A stretch of 64,000 nucleotides of DNA, from assembly GCA_032718475.1 (NCBI GenBank), contig JAUCBJ010008954.1, positions 43,404 through 107,403 of the forward strand, in the 5' to 3' direction. This document shows, one piece after another, positions 45,364 to 56,540 of the stretch. Source of the DNA: Nemertoderma westbladi. Taxonomy: Eukaryota; Xenacoelomorpha; Nemertodermatida; Nemertodermatidae. A program made the translations under genes and the position numbers. Under the pieces are notes generated by a model. The model did not search any database. It saw nothing but the letters and a program-made list of their open reading frames with translations, and was not told the DNA's origin. The stretch's first letter is position 1. Each line of letters starts with the position of its first letter.

Positions 45364-45800
45364 AACTACTACTACTACGATCGGCTTGCTGCATTGCAGC
45401 TGCATTACTGTATATATATATTACATATATATTAAGAATTCTGTGCCGGCTTGTTGACAAAATTGCGCCGCCACAACTCCCCACTGTATCACCCATGACA
45501 TCTGCTAGATCATCCACATCTTCAAGGCCAGTGTCCTTTAAGATGCGCCTGAAGAAAGTCATGGGCTTTCCACCATGCATATTCACTCCATGAGGCCGCC
45601 AAAGCACAAGATTATGCACTTGATAACTCTTCAATTATCCTTCTAAATGCCAAAATGGGCTCCATGGTCCCACGACCTTTACGGAGCCCATTCTGATTTC
45701 CACGGAGCAGTCTCTCAATGGGATCCCTGATGCTATTTAATATAATTCTATTGTATAACTTTGCAGCAATCGAGATTAATGAGATTCCCCGAAAAGAACC
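45364..45800 (-). pseudogene. LINE fragment with a large internal deletion
   Basis: On the minus strand GSFRGISLISIAAKLYNRII to RRIIEELS is joined directly to VHNLVLWRPHGVNMHGGKPM and DLADVMGD. Thus about 0.85 kb of the palm and thumb present in the 35-kb copy is missing. The 3' end keeps the tail GCAGCTGCAATGCAGCAAG and about five TAG triplets (CTA run at 45,364-45,378). Confidence 0.85.
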
Positions 45801-47203
45801 AAAAAATACCAATACAGTACTGTAAGTAGTGTTCTAGTATAATACTGTACAATACTAATAGTATAAGACAATATCCGCATTGGCCTCAAGATGGCGCACA
45901 ATACTGCTATACCGGTACCAACTTTTATCAGTTTCTATCTGATTTCAGGATTGTTTGGCTAGTGTCGTTCAAACGTACTAATACCCTATATAATATACCC
46001 TACCCTATATACTAATACCCTATCTTTGCCGAGAGGCGAGAGCGAGATTGATACCTGGCACATATATTCCAGACCTCAGACTGAGTTTTTGTGAGGTCTT
46101 AAATCGATACTGTAGCCATTAATAGCAGCTAAAAGGTGCTTCGAAGTAGCTTTTAACCCCTATTAGTGGCTCCTTGAAAATAATTGTCTTACTAACCCTT
46201 TTAGCAGACAAAAGCCCTTTTATGTTAAAATGGCGTCAAGCCATTATTAAGCTAATAGCGATATTTAATAATTTTTTAAAGCGCTTTTAACTAATAGGGG
46301 TTTAGTAGTAGGGCGTCAAGCAACTCACCCCTGTTCAACTAGTTGAAAGTTCAACTAAAGTCCATTTTTTAAAATTAGGCATCAGCTTATTTTTAGCCCT
46401 AACTTCGCGAGTTCTAATCGGACGGAGTCGATTTTGGGCTCATTCTATTCGGAATATAACGCTGTTATTCACATCCACTTCCAATTTTATGATTTTATTA
46501 TGTTTTCTCATTCAAAACCGCTGTGAAAAAATTACATCTGTTTCAAAATTATGTTTCAATATTCGTGATTTTGCACTCTAATAGAGCAATAATTCGTGGT
46601 TTCAAAAATATATGGGTTTAGAAGTTTTTGTTTCGCGGCATTGCAATAATTACATCCCAAATGCATCCAAATGGTAGTTTTTCAGGAATAATTATTATCG
46701 AAATCGTATAATGTTAAATAAATGAATTTCGTTTGTATTGATAAATATGGTGGAAAGTTTCCATAGGAACAGACAAACTCCACATTTTATTAACCGGCCT
46801 CTTAGGTTGAACATACAGCTGCAACCCACCCCAGCACTGTCTATGACCCGTTGATTGGTCGAGTATGTAGTGTTATACCGGTATATCTGTAACCAAATTT
46901 GGTGGTGGTTTGTTTATTGAGACTGAGTCTTATGTAAGATACATTGTTTTGAAACATTACAAATATACTGTATGCTTCATAGGTGTAAAGTAATTATCGG
47001 ACTACAATATACTGTAGGTGGAAGTAATTAGGCCTACAGGACTACAAAATGTGTAAGTACTGTAGGCCTAATTATCAAATAAATAATGATAAATCCAGTA
47101 GGCCCTTACTGGTAATATTTACACTGTGTTAAAATATACAAGTACTGTATGTCATCGGACTGATTAATATATGTATTAATATTCTTAATATTTATATAAA
47201 TTA
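45801..47203. other. Intergenic DNA upstream of the GET1-like gene
   Basis: No gene seen. A short imperfect inverted repeat (TTTTAACCCCTATTAGT near 46,150 against ACTAATAGGGGTTTAG near 46,288) flanks about 120 bases. The promoter of the next gene presumably lies near the right end. Confidence 0.4.
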
Positions 47204-47725
47204 ATGGCAGCTACTTATATGCACATATACTATCCCTTGGTGGCTTTCTTCATTGGGACAGCTTATTTTTCAACTTTTGTGACATTTATTACAGGAAATA
47301 TGGAGGAAGCAAAATACGACACCTCTTTGACATACCGAATTGCGTCGTATAAACACAAGGTGGCGTATAATGTAAACCGGCGTAGAAATGCCCGAAGTCG
47401 TCGCAAACTCGAGAAAAGTGCAACAACAATCTGGAAGTTGATTGGCAAATTAAAACAAGCTGAAAATGAATTAAATAAACACTTTAAAATTAATTCAGAA
47501 ATTTCAGAAATATGTATCAGGCGGCTATTCTGTATTAGCTACGCTATTTATATGACACACATGATATGGGAATATCTTTACACACCAATGTGGATATTTG
47601 ACCCTGACTGTATTATGGCATATTATCAGTTATTCCCTAACATACTCGGCTTTCCTACAGGTGAACGAAATACCATAGGTCTGCCTGTTTACCTTATATT
47701 TTGCTACATAGTGACAAATATTTAA
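47204..47725 (+). CDS. GET1: GET1/WRB-like tail-anchored protein insertion receptor subunit
   Basis: Single exon of 173 codons; human GET1 (WRB) has 174. The family sits in the endoplasmic reticulum membrane and, with CAMLG, receives tail-anchored proteins from GET3/TRC40. Topology fits: a membrane segment at about residues 9-28, a basic coiled-coil stretch at about 55-95 (RRKLEKSATTIWKLIGKLK, ending KQAENELNK), and two C-terminal membrane segments (about 106-124 and 155-172). Local matches to WRB are MIWEYLYTPM (IWKYYSVPV), the FPT between the last two segments and the following G.....Y/W.... segment. Overall identity is low, so the assignment rests on length, topology and these landmarks. 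The start ATG has ATTA before it. An AATAAA lies at 47,821-47,826. The intronless form is unusual; a retrocopy is possible, but I see no poly-A tract or flanking duplication. Confidence 0.62.
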   Translation: MAATYMHIYYPLVAFFIGTAYFSTFVTFITGNMEEAKYDTSLTYRIASYKHKVAYNVNRRRNARSRRKLEKSATTIWKLIGKLKQAENELNKHFKINSEISEICIRRLFCISYAIYMTHMIWEYLYTPMWIFDPDCIMAYYQLFPNILGFPTGERNTIGLPVYLIFCYIVTNI

Positions 47726-47820
47726 TAACATATTTAATCTCTATAACATTGTCATTAATTAACCTGCAGTTGAAGTTAATATTACAGTTACAGTACTACT
47801 ATAAGTATTAAAGTATTAAT

Positions 47821-47826
47821 AATAAA
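47821..47826 (+). promoter_or_regulatory. Candidate polyadenylation signal AATAAA
   Basis: 96 bases after the stop of the GET1-like gene. Confidence 0.5.
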
Positions 47827-48019
47827 CATTATAATGAACGGAGCATACAGTATAACATCATTCTAATATTATTTGAATAGGGTTTGTTATATTTGAGAGT
47901 CAAGGGTAAATTAATAATACCGTACCTAAATAATGTCCCTTTTATTTACGGTGGCTGATAACGGCCAATTAATTCATTTTTTTAATAATGTTTTTCACCC
48001 GTATGAAAAACATTAAATT

Positions 48020-48170
48020 GTTAGCTATTGACTTTCGTTTTATTAACGTGCCACTGCAACCTGCTCCTTTCCATTGATTTATAATTAACATCACTAATTC
48101 CCAGAGACGAGACATTAATTTTGCCGGGATTGGATTTGCGTCAAGTTTCTCCCCTCCCCCCTTTTCCGCC
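48020..48170 (+). repeat. Dispersed repeat (CTGCAACCTGCTCCTTTCC) second copy
   Basis: Aligns with 37,995-38,130 through TTTATT, CTGCAACCTGCTCC, GACATTAATTTTGCC and GGGATTGGATTTGCGTCAAG, ending in a C-rich run. Confidence 0.65.
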
Positions 48171-50964
48171 CACGTGAAGAATATCAAGTTGTCACTTATC
48201 GGTCGGAATTTGATGGCAAATTTATATAAATAATCTGTAGTTTTATGTTTTATAGCGCTTGCTTCTTTCTTATAACCTGTACTGCTGTACGTACATATAC
48301 TATTCGTTTATTGTTTTGATTCGATTCAACCATTCTGTAACCTATGTTTTAAGGGGGGGGGGGGGGGGGGGTGCACCATTTTGGTTCAAAATATGTCGAA
48401 ATTATTTTTTGATCTATCATAATGCACGATTAAATGGTGTTTCCAAATCTGAAAACCGCTATTTAATAGCTCTTTTAGTTTTCAAGTTATAACAATTTCC
48501 ATTTAGAGAGACCGATTGAAATTACTATTACTATGTATAATGAAAGGTCGATTATCTCCAAATATTTTTTTAATGAAATTGTCAACTTCAAAACCCTACT
48601 ACAGTCCGGCTCACCAACAGAGTGCCATCCCCAACACACTTGTGAGCGCCAACACACTCCGACAGCTTCAAACAAGCACAATGCTAACCTACCGAAATTA
48701 GTACTGTTTGATTCTGTTGGAGAAAATATTTCCAACAAGTTTAGTCTGTTGGAGCCCATCCAGGTTATTAAAATTAAACACTTATGGTTGCCCGTGCAAA
48801 CTCTAAAATGACACAAAAATACAGAAATATATTCGACAAAATAGAATTAACGCAACAATGTCATAGTCTACGAATTTCTGAAAATTGATAAAAAAATTTG
48901 GTGCAATGAATAAAAATATCATATTTACATAAAAATTCAAAATAAAAAAGCATTAAACGGTGCAGTAGAATAGACAGAAGCGGTGCTGAAAATATAAAAT
49001 AAAATAAATACAATGGTACAGTAAACAGTAGGCTATGCGCAATAAAATATTCACAATAAAAATTGATTGTTATGATTCACAATAATAACTACAGTATATA
49101 CTTATGAGTAAAGTGATTGGGATTTTGGAATAAAAATATTTTACAAATTAGGTGAATTATTACTAATGTACCATCATATCATATGCATGCTAGCATGCAA
49201 TAAAATATATATAGAAAATAGATAAAATAATCATTCAAAAAAAAAATAAAAATATGCACATGTTTACAAATTTCTATTAAATTTACAAAAAGAGAGCAGG
49301 TCAAGGTCTTTAAGCTATACTTTCAGTATTGACAGTATCCGATGGGAGCCAGTTCCAAATTGGAACTACTCGGTGGGCAAAATTATTCTTCTTAATTAAC
49401 TTGTATCTATCTATAAACTATACTGTAGACCTACGGTAAAATAAAGAAAAAAATTTGAACCGGGATTTTGGGACCGGGTTTTAGACATTTTAACTATAAG
49501 ACCAAGACCGGGTTTTAGTCATTTCATTTTTGGGACCGCGAGTTTAGTTTATCGACCGGGTTTTAGGAATTATGCGGACCGGGTTTTAGGAATTTTCTTA
49601 TGGACCGGGCAAAAATTGAACTGACCAGGTTTTAGGTTCAGTGGACCGAGACAGGAACCGGCCCAGGTTTTAGACAGTCCCTATTGAGTGTACCACAGCT
49701 GCACTGAACGGAACGGTGCTGGACTACCTGACCACTGCGCTACCCTGCTACCGGTACTGTACCAGTGTACACTGTACAGCAGTTGGCAGTATGCGCCATA
49801 TTCAGACATATGGACTTATTCAACTTCCTTTATTGGCGGTAAGTTAAACAGTTAAATCAGCCAGGCTGCAAACCACTCACTGAATGGTGAACGGCGGCGC
49901 ACAACGTCTGTGCACAATTTTTCAGCCGCGCAATATTGGACAATATACCGCGCGCGCATGCACCGAAAAAAACGCGCACACCACATTTTAACAATGTAGC
50001 GAAGCGAGCTAAATTTTTTCATTAACATTGCAAAATGAAAAGGAAACGCGAGCAAAACTCAAAGTGAGCGAAATTTAGACATTTTGAACAATCTGACAAT
50101 GCAAAATGCAAAGAAACGCGAGCGAAGCGAGCGAATTTTTTTTGTGGCAAATTATTTTTCTCACTTTGCATGCACGTAAATTTTTTTTACACCTTATCGA
50201 CCTGCAGACCTGTACGCGCACTTGCCACTTGCACTTTATGACTTTTGATCTTTTGCACAGATTACTGCGCACTTTTGTTGTCTTTCCCATAATTTCGCGC
50301 ACTTTTATTTCAATTCCGCGCGCTTTTACCGCGCACTATTTCAAATACGCGCACAACGCGTTGCGATTTTTGCACTTCATTCTGTCATTTGCAGCCTGGC
50401 ACATCAATACATCTGTACATGCATGCGAATGCATACAATGATACAAAGTTGACATGCGAATTCAGGAATTGACAGGAATGGGGATATCACTCCTGAAGCT
50501 GAGGCGCCACTTTTTCGCGGTTCTCTGGCAGTCTGGTTCTCGTGGCGTGGGCCTCCCAGGTTACAATATTTAGTGGCGGCCCAAACAGCCAAACCCTAAT
50601 TAAAGCAGTAATCTAATCTAATAAATTTTGGACGTTTTGCTATTTGCCCGAAGGATCGGGCAGTCGGGTACGTTTTTACCGGGGTACCGGTACGTTGTAA
50701 CTTCAGAACTTGTCGGCTGTAACCCGTTGGGAGGTTCTATCACTTTTGCGTACCGATGGATGTTAGTGTATCATACTGCCATTGCCATATACATGATTGC
50801 TTTGCTACTGACTTCTTACTACAATCAGCAGATCAGTATCGGTATTTATTGGATTAGGCCTATAGAAGTATAGAGTGCGACAAGGGGTTGAGGGGTACCG
50901 GTCTGCCGGTACTGATGACTACTGTACTGACTCCATGTGACTAGTGACTACTGACTGTCTGACC
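48171..50964. other. Intergenic DNA with a poly-G run and GACCGGGTTTTAG repeats
   Basis: A run of about 18 G begins near 48,353. Short overlapping frames at 48,487-48,816 on both strands have no recognisable product. 49,840-50,560 is rich in GCG and CGCGAGCGAAGCGAGCGA-like words with an inverted GCCAGGCTGC / GCAGCCTGGC pair near its ends (49,860 and 50,391). Confidence 0.45.
49455..49680 (+). repeat. Irregularly spaced GACCGGGTTTTAG repeat
   Basis: About nine full or partial copies of GACCGGGTTTTAG, spaced 20-35 bases apart, many preceded by GG and followed by (G/A)(A/T)(A/C)ATT. Copies are diverged and the spacing is not constant. Confidence 0.75.
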
Positions 50965-51078
50965 ATATGGTTTCCCTCAATTGGTAAAGTGATCGTTTAT
51001 TGTTTTGGTTATAGAAGCCTGCCTCTGTAACCTGCTCCTTTCCCTCAATTGGTAAAGTGGCCGTTTATTGTTTTGGTT

Positions 51079-52246
51079 GGCTGTTATCTTTGTTGACTTC
51101 TTCAAGGCCTTTGATTCAGTCTCTCGCTCACGTATGTTCAGCATACTTTCATTATATGGGATTCCTGATGAAATTATTGCAGCAATCAGATCAGTATACG
51201 ATGGTTCGACAACATTTGTGTCTATTGTTGATGGTGACACAGAACCATTTGAAGTGTTATGGGGCGTCCTCCAGAGAGACACACTTGCGCATTCTTGTTC
51301 ATAATTGTGGTTGACTATGTTCTCCGCATGTCCTTAGATCATCAAAATGATGATGGGGTGATGATAACTCCACCTACTGGCTCCAGAAGTCGAGGAAATC
51401 CTGCCAAGTACCTAACTGATCTTGACTTTGCTGATGACTTAGGAGTACTCTCAGAATCACTAGAGGGAGTCCAACAGCTCCTCAGCTAATTAAGAACATG
51501 CTGCTTCTAGTGTTGGTATTTTTATTAACTCCAGAAAGACCAAAATTTTGACAGTTAACTTTGAAAGTTCTCAGCAAGTATCTGATCGGATGAGCATAAG
51601 CTCAAAGGATGGTATGCTTGAGCATGTGGACTACTTCTGTTACCTGGGATCATGGATCCGGAAGTCAGGTGAGGACCTTCGAATACGTAAGGGAAAGGCA
51701 TGGGCAGCCTTGAATAGGCTTTCCAGGATTTGGAAGTCACCGATAATTAATCGGAAACTTAAGGTGCGATTATTTAAAGCAGCAGTAGTTCCAGTACTCC
51801 TCTATGGGAGTCCATGCTGGGCTCTAACTGCCGAGGACACCAAATCTCTGGATGGCACATTCACAAGAATGCTACGCCGGGTTCATTGTGTCAAGTACAA
51901 TGCACACATCTCCACCCAGGCACTATATAACATTGGAGGTGTCTCATTGGTTCCCCCAAGCTTGACACTAGAACAAAATCGCCTCCGCTTTGCAGGACAT
52001 TGCTTTCGCCGTGAGGACCAGCCAGTGCATAATCTTGTACTTTGGCAGCCTCATGGAGTGAATAAGCATGGTGGACAGCCCATGACTTTCTTGAGACGCA
52101 TCTTAAAGGACACTGACCTTGAAGATGCGGATGATTTAGCAAATATCATGGGTGATAGGGAGTTGTGGCGGCGCAATTTTGTCGACAAGCCGGCACAGCA
52201 TTCTTAAAAATGCAGCTGCAATGTAGCACGCCGATCCTAGTAGTAG
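51079..52246 (+). mobile_element. 5'-truncated LINE insertion with an 8-bp target duplication
   Basis: Begins at the reverse transcriptase segment LAVIFVDFFKAFDSV and runs to PAQHS and a tail with GCAGCTGCAATGTAGCACG and (TAG)3. TTTTGGTT flanks it (51,071-51,078 and 52,247-52,254), and the outside sequences rejoin as one dispersed repeat (TTTATTGTTTTGGTT...AGAAGAGCCTGCC). Disabling changes: a one-base loss near 51,290 after RDTLA, and a stop with frameshift near 51,487. It retains the region after FADDLGV (LSESLEGVQQLLS and FINSRKTKILTVNF) missing from the 35-kb copy. Confidence 0.9.
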
Positions 52247-52347
52247 TTTTGGTTAGAAGAGCCTGCCTCTGTAACCTGATCCTTTCCCTCAATTAAGTGT
52301 TTCAGTGCTTCTGAAATACTAACTAACCATACCGGTACATATTGCAT

Positions 52348-52809
52348 ATGTATTACATATTCATTCAGATATTTATTTTTCAGCTGGTTGCGGCATTGGG
52401 TAGCGATTTCAGCGCCGATGTTTGCACCGGTCTCGGATTCTCTGATAACCTGCGCTGCTCTAGTTGCAAACTATTGCCGCGATTCAGTCTCCAGGCTCTA
52501 GAGGGCGACTGTAAGAGCTGCTGTTACGGAGACAATAACAGCGACGCACAAGGGACTCGGAAGGTCTACCCTTCGGCTGTACTTGAGGTCTGTAAATGAA
52601 AGTTATCCCGTTATCCACAGGTCGAGGCGTTTGTTAAGAGTTCTTGGTCTCAACGCTTCCCTGGGTTAACGGTAAAGTATGTGAGGGGTTCTGGGCCGGT
52701 CCTTAAACTCGTGAACGATGTTGATGAAGTGGTTGAAACGTTGAATATCGAGAAGTGGGACACGGATAATGTTGATGACTTTCTAACAGAAGTGCTAGAG
52801 ACCGATTAA
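52348..52809 (+). CDS. SELENOF: SELENOF (15-kDa selenoprotein) with in-frame UGA at 52,597-52,599
   Basis: The frame from ATG 52,348 gives 153 codons if the TGA at 52,597 is read as selenocysteine. The N-terminal Cys-rich part reads FSADVCTGLGFSDNLRCSSC and GDCKSCCY, the segment that in this family binds UDP-glucose:glycoprotein glucosyltransferase in the endoplasmic reticulum. Then comes EVCK-Sec-KLSRYPQVEAFV, matching the family CxU redox motif with Lys in place of the usual Gly, followed by the thioredoxin-like KYVRGSGPVLKLVND and IEKWDTDNVDDFLTE up to TAA. Automatic calling would stop at the TGA and report only the first part. Start is uncertain: MYYIFIQIFIFQLVAALG works as a signal peptide, but TTTATTTTTCAG at 52,372-52,383 is also a good splice acceptor, so an upstream first exon is possible. 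The rest has no intron. Confidence 0.9.
52597..52599 (+). other. SELENOF: UGA selenocysteine codon
   Basis: The sequence context is TGT AAA TGA AAG. Homology continues without a break after it for about 70 codons to the natural TAA. I did not find a convincing SECIS element in 52,810-53,340. Confidence 0.88.
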
Positions 52810-53334
52810 AGTTGTGCTCATTGCTAACGGTTGAGGTTCGTTTTGTACATTTTTCTTTTCTCGTGATATTATGGTTATTAACTGGTGGACATTAAACAAA
52901 ACCCACAATATGTCTTGCTCCTAGTTGGTATACATAAACTTTAAGGCTACAGTTACAGTCATATACCTGTCAGTATACCAGCGGATCGAAGCGAGGTTGG
53001 TGTAGGTAGCGAGGAATGCGCTGTAATTGTAAGTCATTAATCTACAACTGAAACATTTACTACTGCCATGTGCAATATATAACTGTATAAGTAGAATATG
53101 GCCATTTGCTACTAACTAAGACTAAATATAGTATGCATAACATATCTGACTTGGGTGGGTACTGGGCTTGGGCATATACCTAACCCTAATTGATGGGGCT
53201 CTAATCGATGAAATCTTGTCGAATTAGCAACATTCAGGACACTTAGTATAATCCATATGTACACAGTGCTGTTAACAAACAGTAATCAATGTAAACTCAG
53301 GTCCAAAAATTGATATCTGTTTTTCATTTCTAGC
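52810..53334 (+). other. SELENOF 3' UTR region and downstream
   Basis: AT-rich. It contains a possible ATTAAA signal at 52,891-52,896. The stretch ends in TTTTTCATTTCTAG at about 53,319-53,332, which looks like a splice acceptor just before the minisatellite. Confidence 0.4.
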
Positions 53335-53815
53335 CAGGAACCCAGGATCCCATAGCAGTAAGCCAGGATCCCGTACAGGGACCCATGATCCCGTGTCAGG
53401 GACCCAGGATCCCGTGCCAGCGACCCATGATGCCGTGTCAGGATCCCGTGCCAGCGACCCACGATCCCGTGTCAGGGACCAAGGATCCCGTGGCAGGGAA
53501 CAATGGTCCCGCGACAGGGACCAAGTATCCCGTGACAGGGACGAAGGATCCCGTGTCAGGGACCAACGATCCCGTGTCAGGTACCCAGGATCTCGTGAGA
53601 GTAATCCAGGATCCCGTGTCAGTCGGACCTAGGATCCCGTGCCAGGGACCAATGATCCCGTGTCAGGATCTCGTTCCAGGGACCCAATATCCCGTGACAG
53701 GGACCAAGGATTCCTTGATCCCGGGATCCCTTTCAGGGATCACGTGTCAAGGATCCATGATCACGTGTCAGGGACCAAAGATCCCGTGTCAGGGACCCAG
53801 GATCCCCTTTTTTGG
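53335..53815 (+). repeat. ~20-bp minisatellite rich in GGATCC sites
   Basis: About 24 copies of a unit close to GATCCCGTGTCAGGGACCCA, with variants (GTGCCAGCGACC, GTGACAGGGACC). It starts directly after an acceptor-like TTTCTAG. It is open in two + strand frames for up to 145 codons (DPVSGT- and SRVRDQ-type periodic peptides), which I regard as chance. Confidence 0.88.
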
Positions 53816-54064
53816 AACATGATCATTCACATCTTCATGTTTATGTAAACGGAATGTGAATTATAGAACACTTCATAATTAGGTTGTTGTTTTGTTTTTT
53901 GCTTATCGACAGTCAAGGACAGTGAATTTTATTGATTTAAGATGTTGGTGATGTAGAAGTTATTTTATTTTCATACTAACTTACAACAGTTATCTTGTAA
54001 TTATTTCCTTGTGGATACTTTCTTGTAATCGGGTCTCAATATTTTTTAGTACTGTATTTATTAA

Positions 54065-54570
54065 GGTGACCTTTACCCCAAATCTATTTTATTTATTATA
54101 AATCTACTTGATAGCTTCTTAAACCCTGTTGTTCGAAAATATGACACTTTTTGTGCAGGTGCAGGGAATTTAGTGTCAAATATTTTCAGTGTTAGATGTC
54201 AAAAACGACAAACTGAGAAAAAGGTTGTTTTATACAAAGTCATATATATCAGCCAAAAAATACCACTGGTCTTGTTTGCTCAAATATTATGCGCATTATT
54301 GGTATCTGCTGTTTTTTACCTGGGGAAATTTTTTTCATTTTGCATATTTTTTGAAAAATATGATTGATTTCTTTATATAAAAAAAAAATAAAAGAAATTG
54401 TAAAAATTTCAAATTTTGAAAAGTCCTGTTTTTTTTGTGAAAAAAATCAGTCGATAGTGAAATCCGGTGTCTCCACACGAAAGCATTTTCATCAAACTAT
54501 AAAAACGAACTTTTTTGTATTTTTCGTAGAATTTTCGATAATTTCACTTTCATTTGGGGTAATGGTCCCC
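54065..54570. mobile_element. MITE-like element with TTAA target duplication
   Basis: Left end GGTGACCTTTACCCCAAAT and reverse complement of the right end GGGGACCATTACCCCAAAT differ at three positions. TTAA flanks both ends (54,061-54,064 and 54,571-54,574), as for piggyBac- or Kolobok-type elements. The 506-base interior is AT-rich and has no transposase. Confidence 0.7.
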
Positions 54571-54574
54571 TTAA

Positions 54575-55520
54575 TTAATCTAAACCGTTAATGAATGCCA
54601 TTATTTCTCCAATTAATTGGAAGGTATAGCGCTGGTTCAACCCCCTGTGACGTGCTTCCTCATTTAAATCATTATTTCTCAATGTGTGCGTAGCGTACGT
54701 TACATTTAGTTAGTTACATATATATTTAGTTTAGTTGCGAAAAGGTAAATGGTGTTTTTGTTGGAAGACAATTTTTATCTAAGTCCTTATCACAAATTTT
54801 GCATTAAGGGTTTTTTTTTGTCAGGCATTGTCTTAAATAATGTCGTAATGAAATATTATATGAAAGTTATATTTTGTTAACTATATAGTATAGTAACAAT
54901 TTATTATTACTGTTATTGTTTTTTTCTTATAATTTATAATAACAACATGGTGTGGATTTGGATTGCCCCATGTGTAGCTAAGTTTTTTTAGTAGATGTAA
55001 GTTCTACTCTTGGTTACTGTATATAAAAAAACTAGAATATTTTTCCAGTCCCATTTTGTTCAGCTGGTATTTATTTGGTATCGAATCTGTCTGTACTCTA
55101 TACTTTCTTGATACTTTGTACTCCGTAGGCCCCCTTACTTAGGCCACGAAGGGGCCTCCTTTCTAGACTACATGTGTATCATAGGTAACTTACTTCCAAT
55201 TTGATGGTGTTAAATATCAGCTAATGATATTGTTTTTGTAAACCACCGCTGGTGGGTTGAAACAACTGATAATATATGATATTCACCTCTCTGTACACTA
55301 AACAGTATTAAATACCTGCTAAAGTATTATTAACATTGTTAAATGCCGCTAATAAATTATTTATTTACTATAAAATATATTATAATCAACTTTTTCAATC
55401 ATAATAATACAAACATCACATTTCTTCCGATAAATTATAACCTGATCAGCGATAGAGCTAATGTCTTGTTTTAGTTAGCATTAAGATATTCATAGTTTAG
55501 CATCCCTTATGCTTATACCC
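54575..55520. other. AT-rich intergenic DNA
   Basis: No gene, RNA or repeat that I can support. Confidence 0.45.
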
Positions 55521-56430
55521 AGGTGACATCTCCTTTGCCGAAGTCAAGGCACACCATCGCTTTCACCATCACCATCACCTCATCGTTTTCCTTGCTTCTG
55601 TATTAAGTTAAGCAGTACGTTTCCTCAGCTTTCTCTTCTATGCCAATGATTTAGCTTTCCACTCCTCCAACAGTGGCGATATTCAGTGCGCTATCTCTGC
55701 TCTCCATAAATGGTGTGTTGAACGGCATGGGACGGTTTAATCTCACAAACACAAAAACAACAAAGTTCAGAAAGGGCGGTAGACTATCTGCAACTGATAA
55801 ATAAATTTATACGACGGGAACCCAGTGCAGATTACGAATCACTACAATTACCTCTTTGTAACACTACAATCTCCATCTACTTCATTTGTCCCATCAAAAC
55901 AAAACAAAACTAAGTACTTTTGCAATTATTGGCTATATCAATCAACCATCTTCAGCTCCTCTCTATTAAAACCGGTCACGCAATATTCAACGTGAAAGTC
56001 GCCCCCGTCTCTATTTGCAATATCCGTTATTTATGACATTTAGTATCAATATTCAATAATTGAATACGAGTAGGAGTGATTTATTGATCGATTTAAATGA
56101 TTTTTGCCATGCTGAATTATTTCGATTGATATTGATCGATTTAAATAATGTTTCAAAACTGCATTATTTTGCATAATATTATTGGTTGATTTAAAACATG
56201 TCTTTGAATTATTTTGCCCCATTTATCGCTCCAAAATTTGAAAGGCCTCGACAAAATCAAAACTACTCAGATGAAAAGAAAGCTCGGCCTCCTCCACCCA
56301 TCTGCATTCTCTACACTAGCTATACGTATGGTCAATGAACCAAGTTTTGTATAATCAATCATCCTCCGAAGAGCTGACACACTCCGACCGACTCTCGCTC
56401 ATGTATGCTCTTCAACATACTTCAGCATAT
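55521..56430 (+). pseudogene. Decayed LINE reverse transcriptase fragments
   Basis: GDISFAEVKA at about 55,521 matches the linker of the 35-kb LINE. From about 55,628 a different reverse transcriptase follows: FLFYANDLAFHSSNSGDIQC (YADD box with N for D), ISALHKWCVERHG, then shifted to a KFRKGGRLSATDK-like stretch, and at 56,225-56,335 LKGLDKIKTTQMKRKLGLLH. Stops and frameshifts separate the parts. Confidence 0.6.
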
Positions 56431-56459
56431 GCGATTCCTAACTGACTGGGTTTATGGAC

Positions 56460-56540
56460 GGAACTATGACAAATTGCCCACGGATAATTACCCCCTAGGA
56501 CAATTTTGCCCCCCCCCCCCCGGACAATTGTTAATTGTCC
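56460..56540 (+). repeat. Dispersed GGATAATTACCCCC / GGACAATT repeat, copy 1
   Basis: Contains CGGATAATTACCCCC, a poly-C run and GGACAATTGTTAATTGTCC (a palindrome). The reverse complement of 58,530-58,610 has the same words. Confidence 0.5.

Noticed and set aside
52862-52915. Possible SECIS stem beginning GTGA in the SELENOF 3' region
   Set aside because: Eight of ten stem pairs can form, but the 3' strand lacks the required GA of the kink-turn core and the lower stem does not pair.
53385-53848. Frame of 145 codons with DPVSGT repeats
   Set aside because: Periodic translation of the GGATCC minisatellite; no non-repetitive extension.
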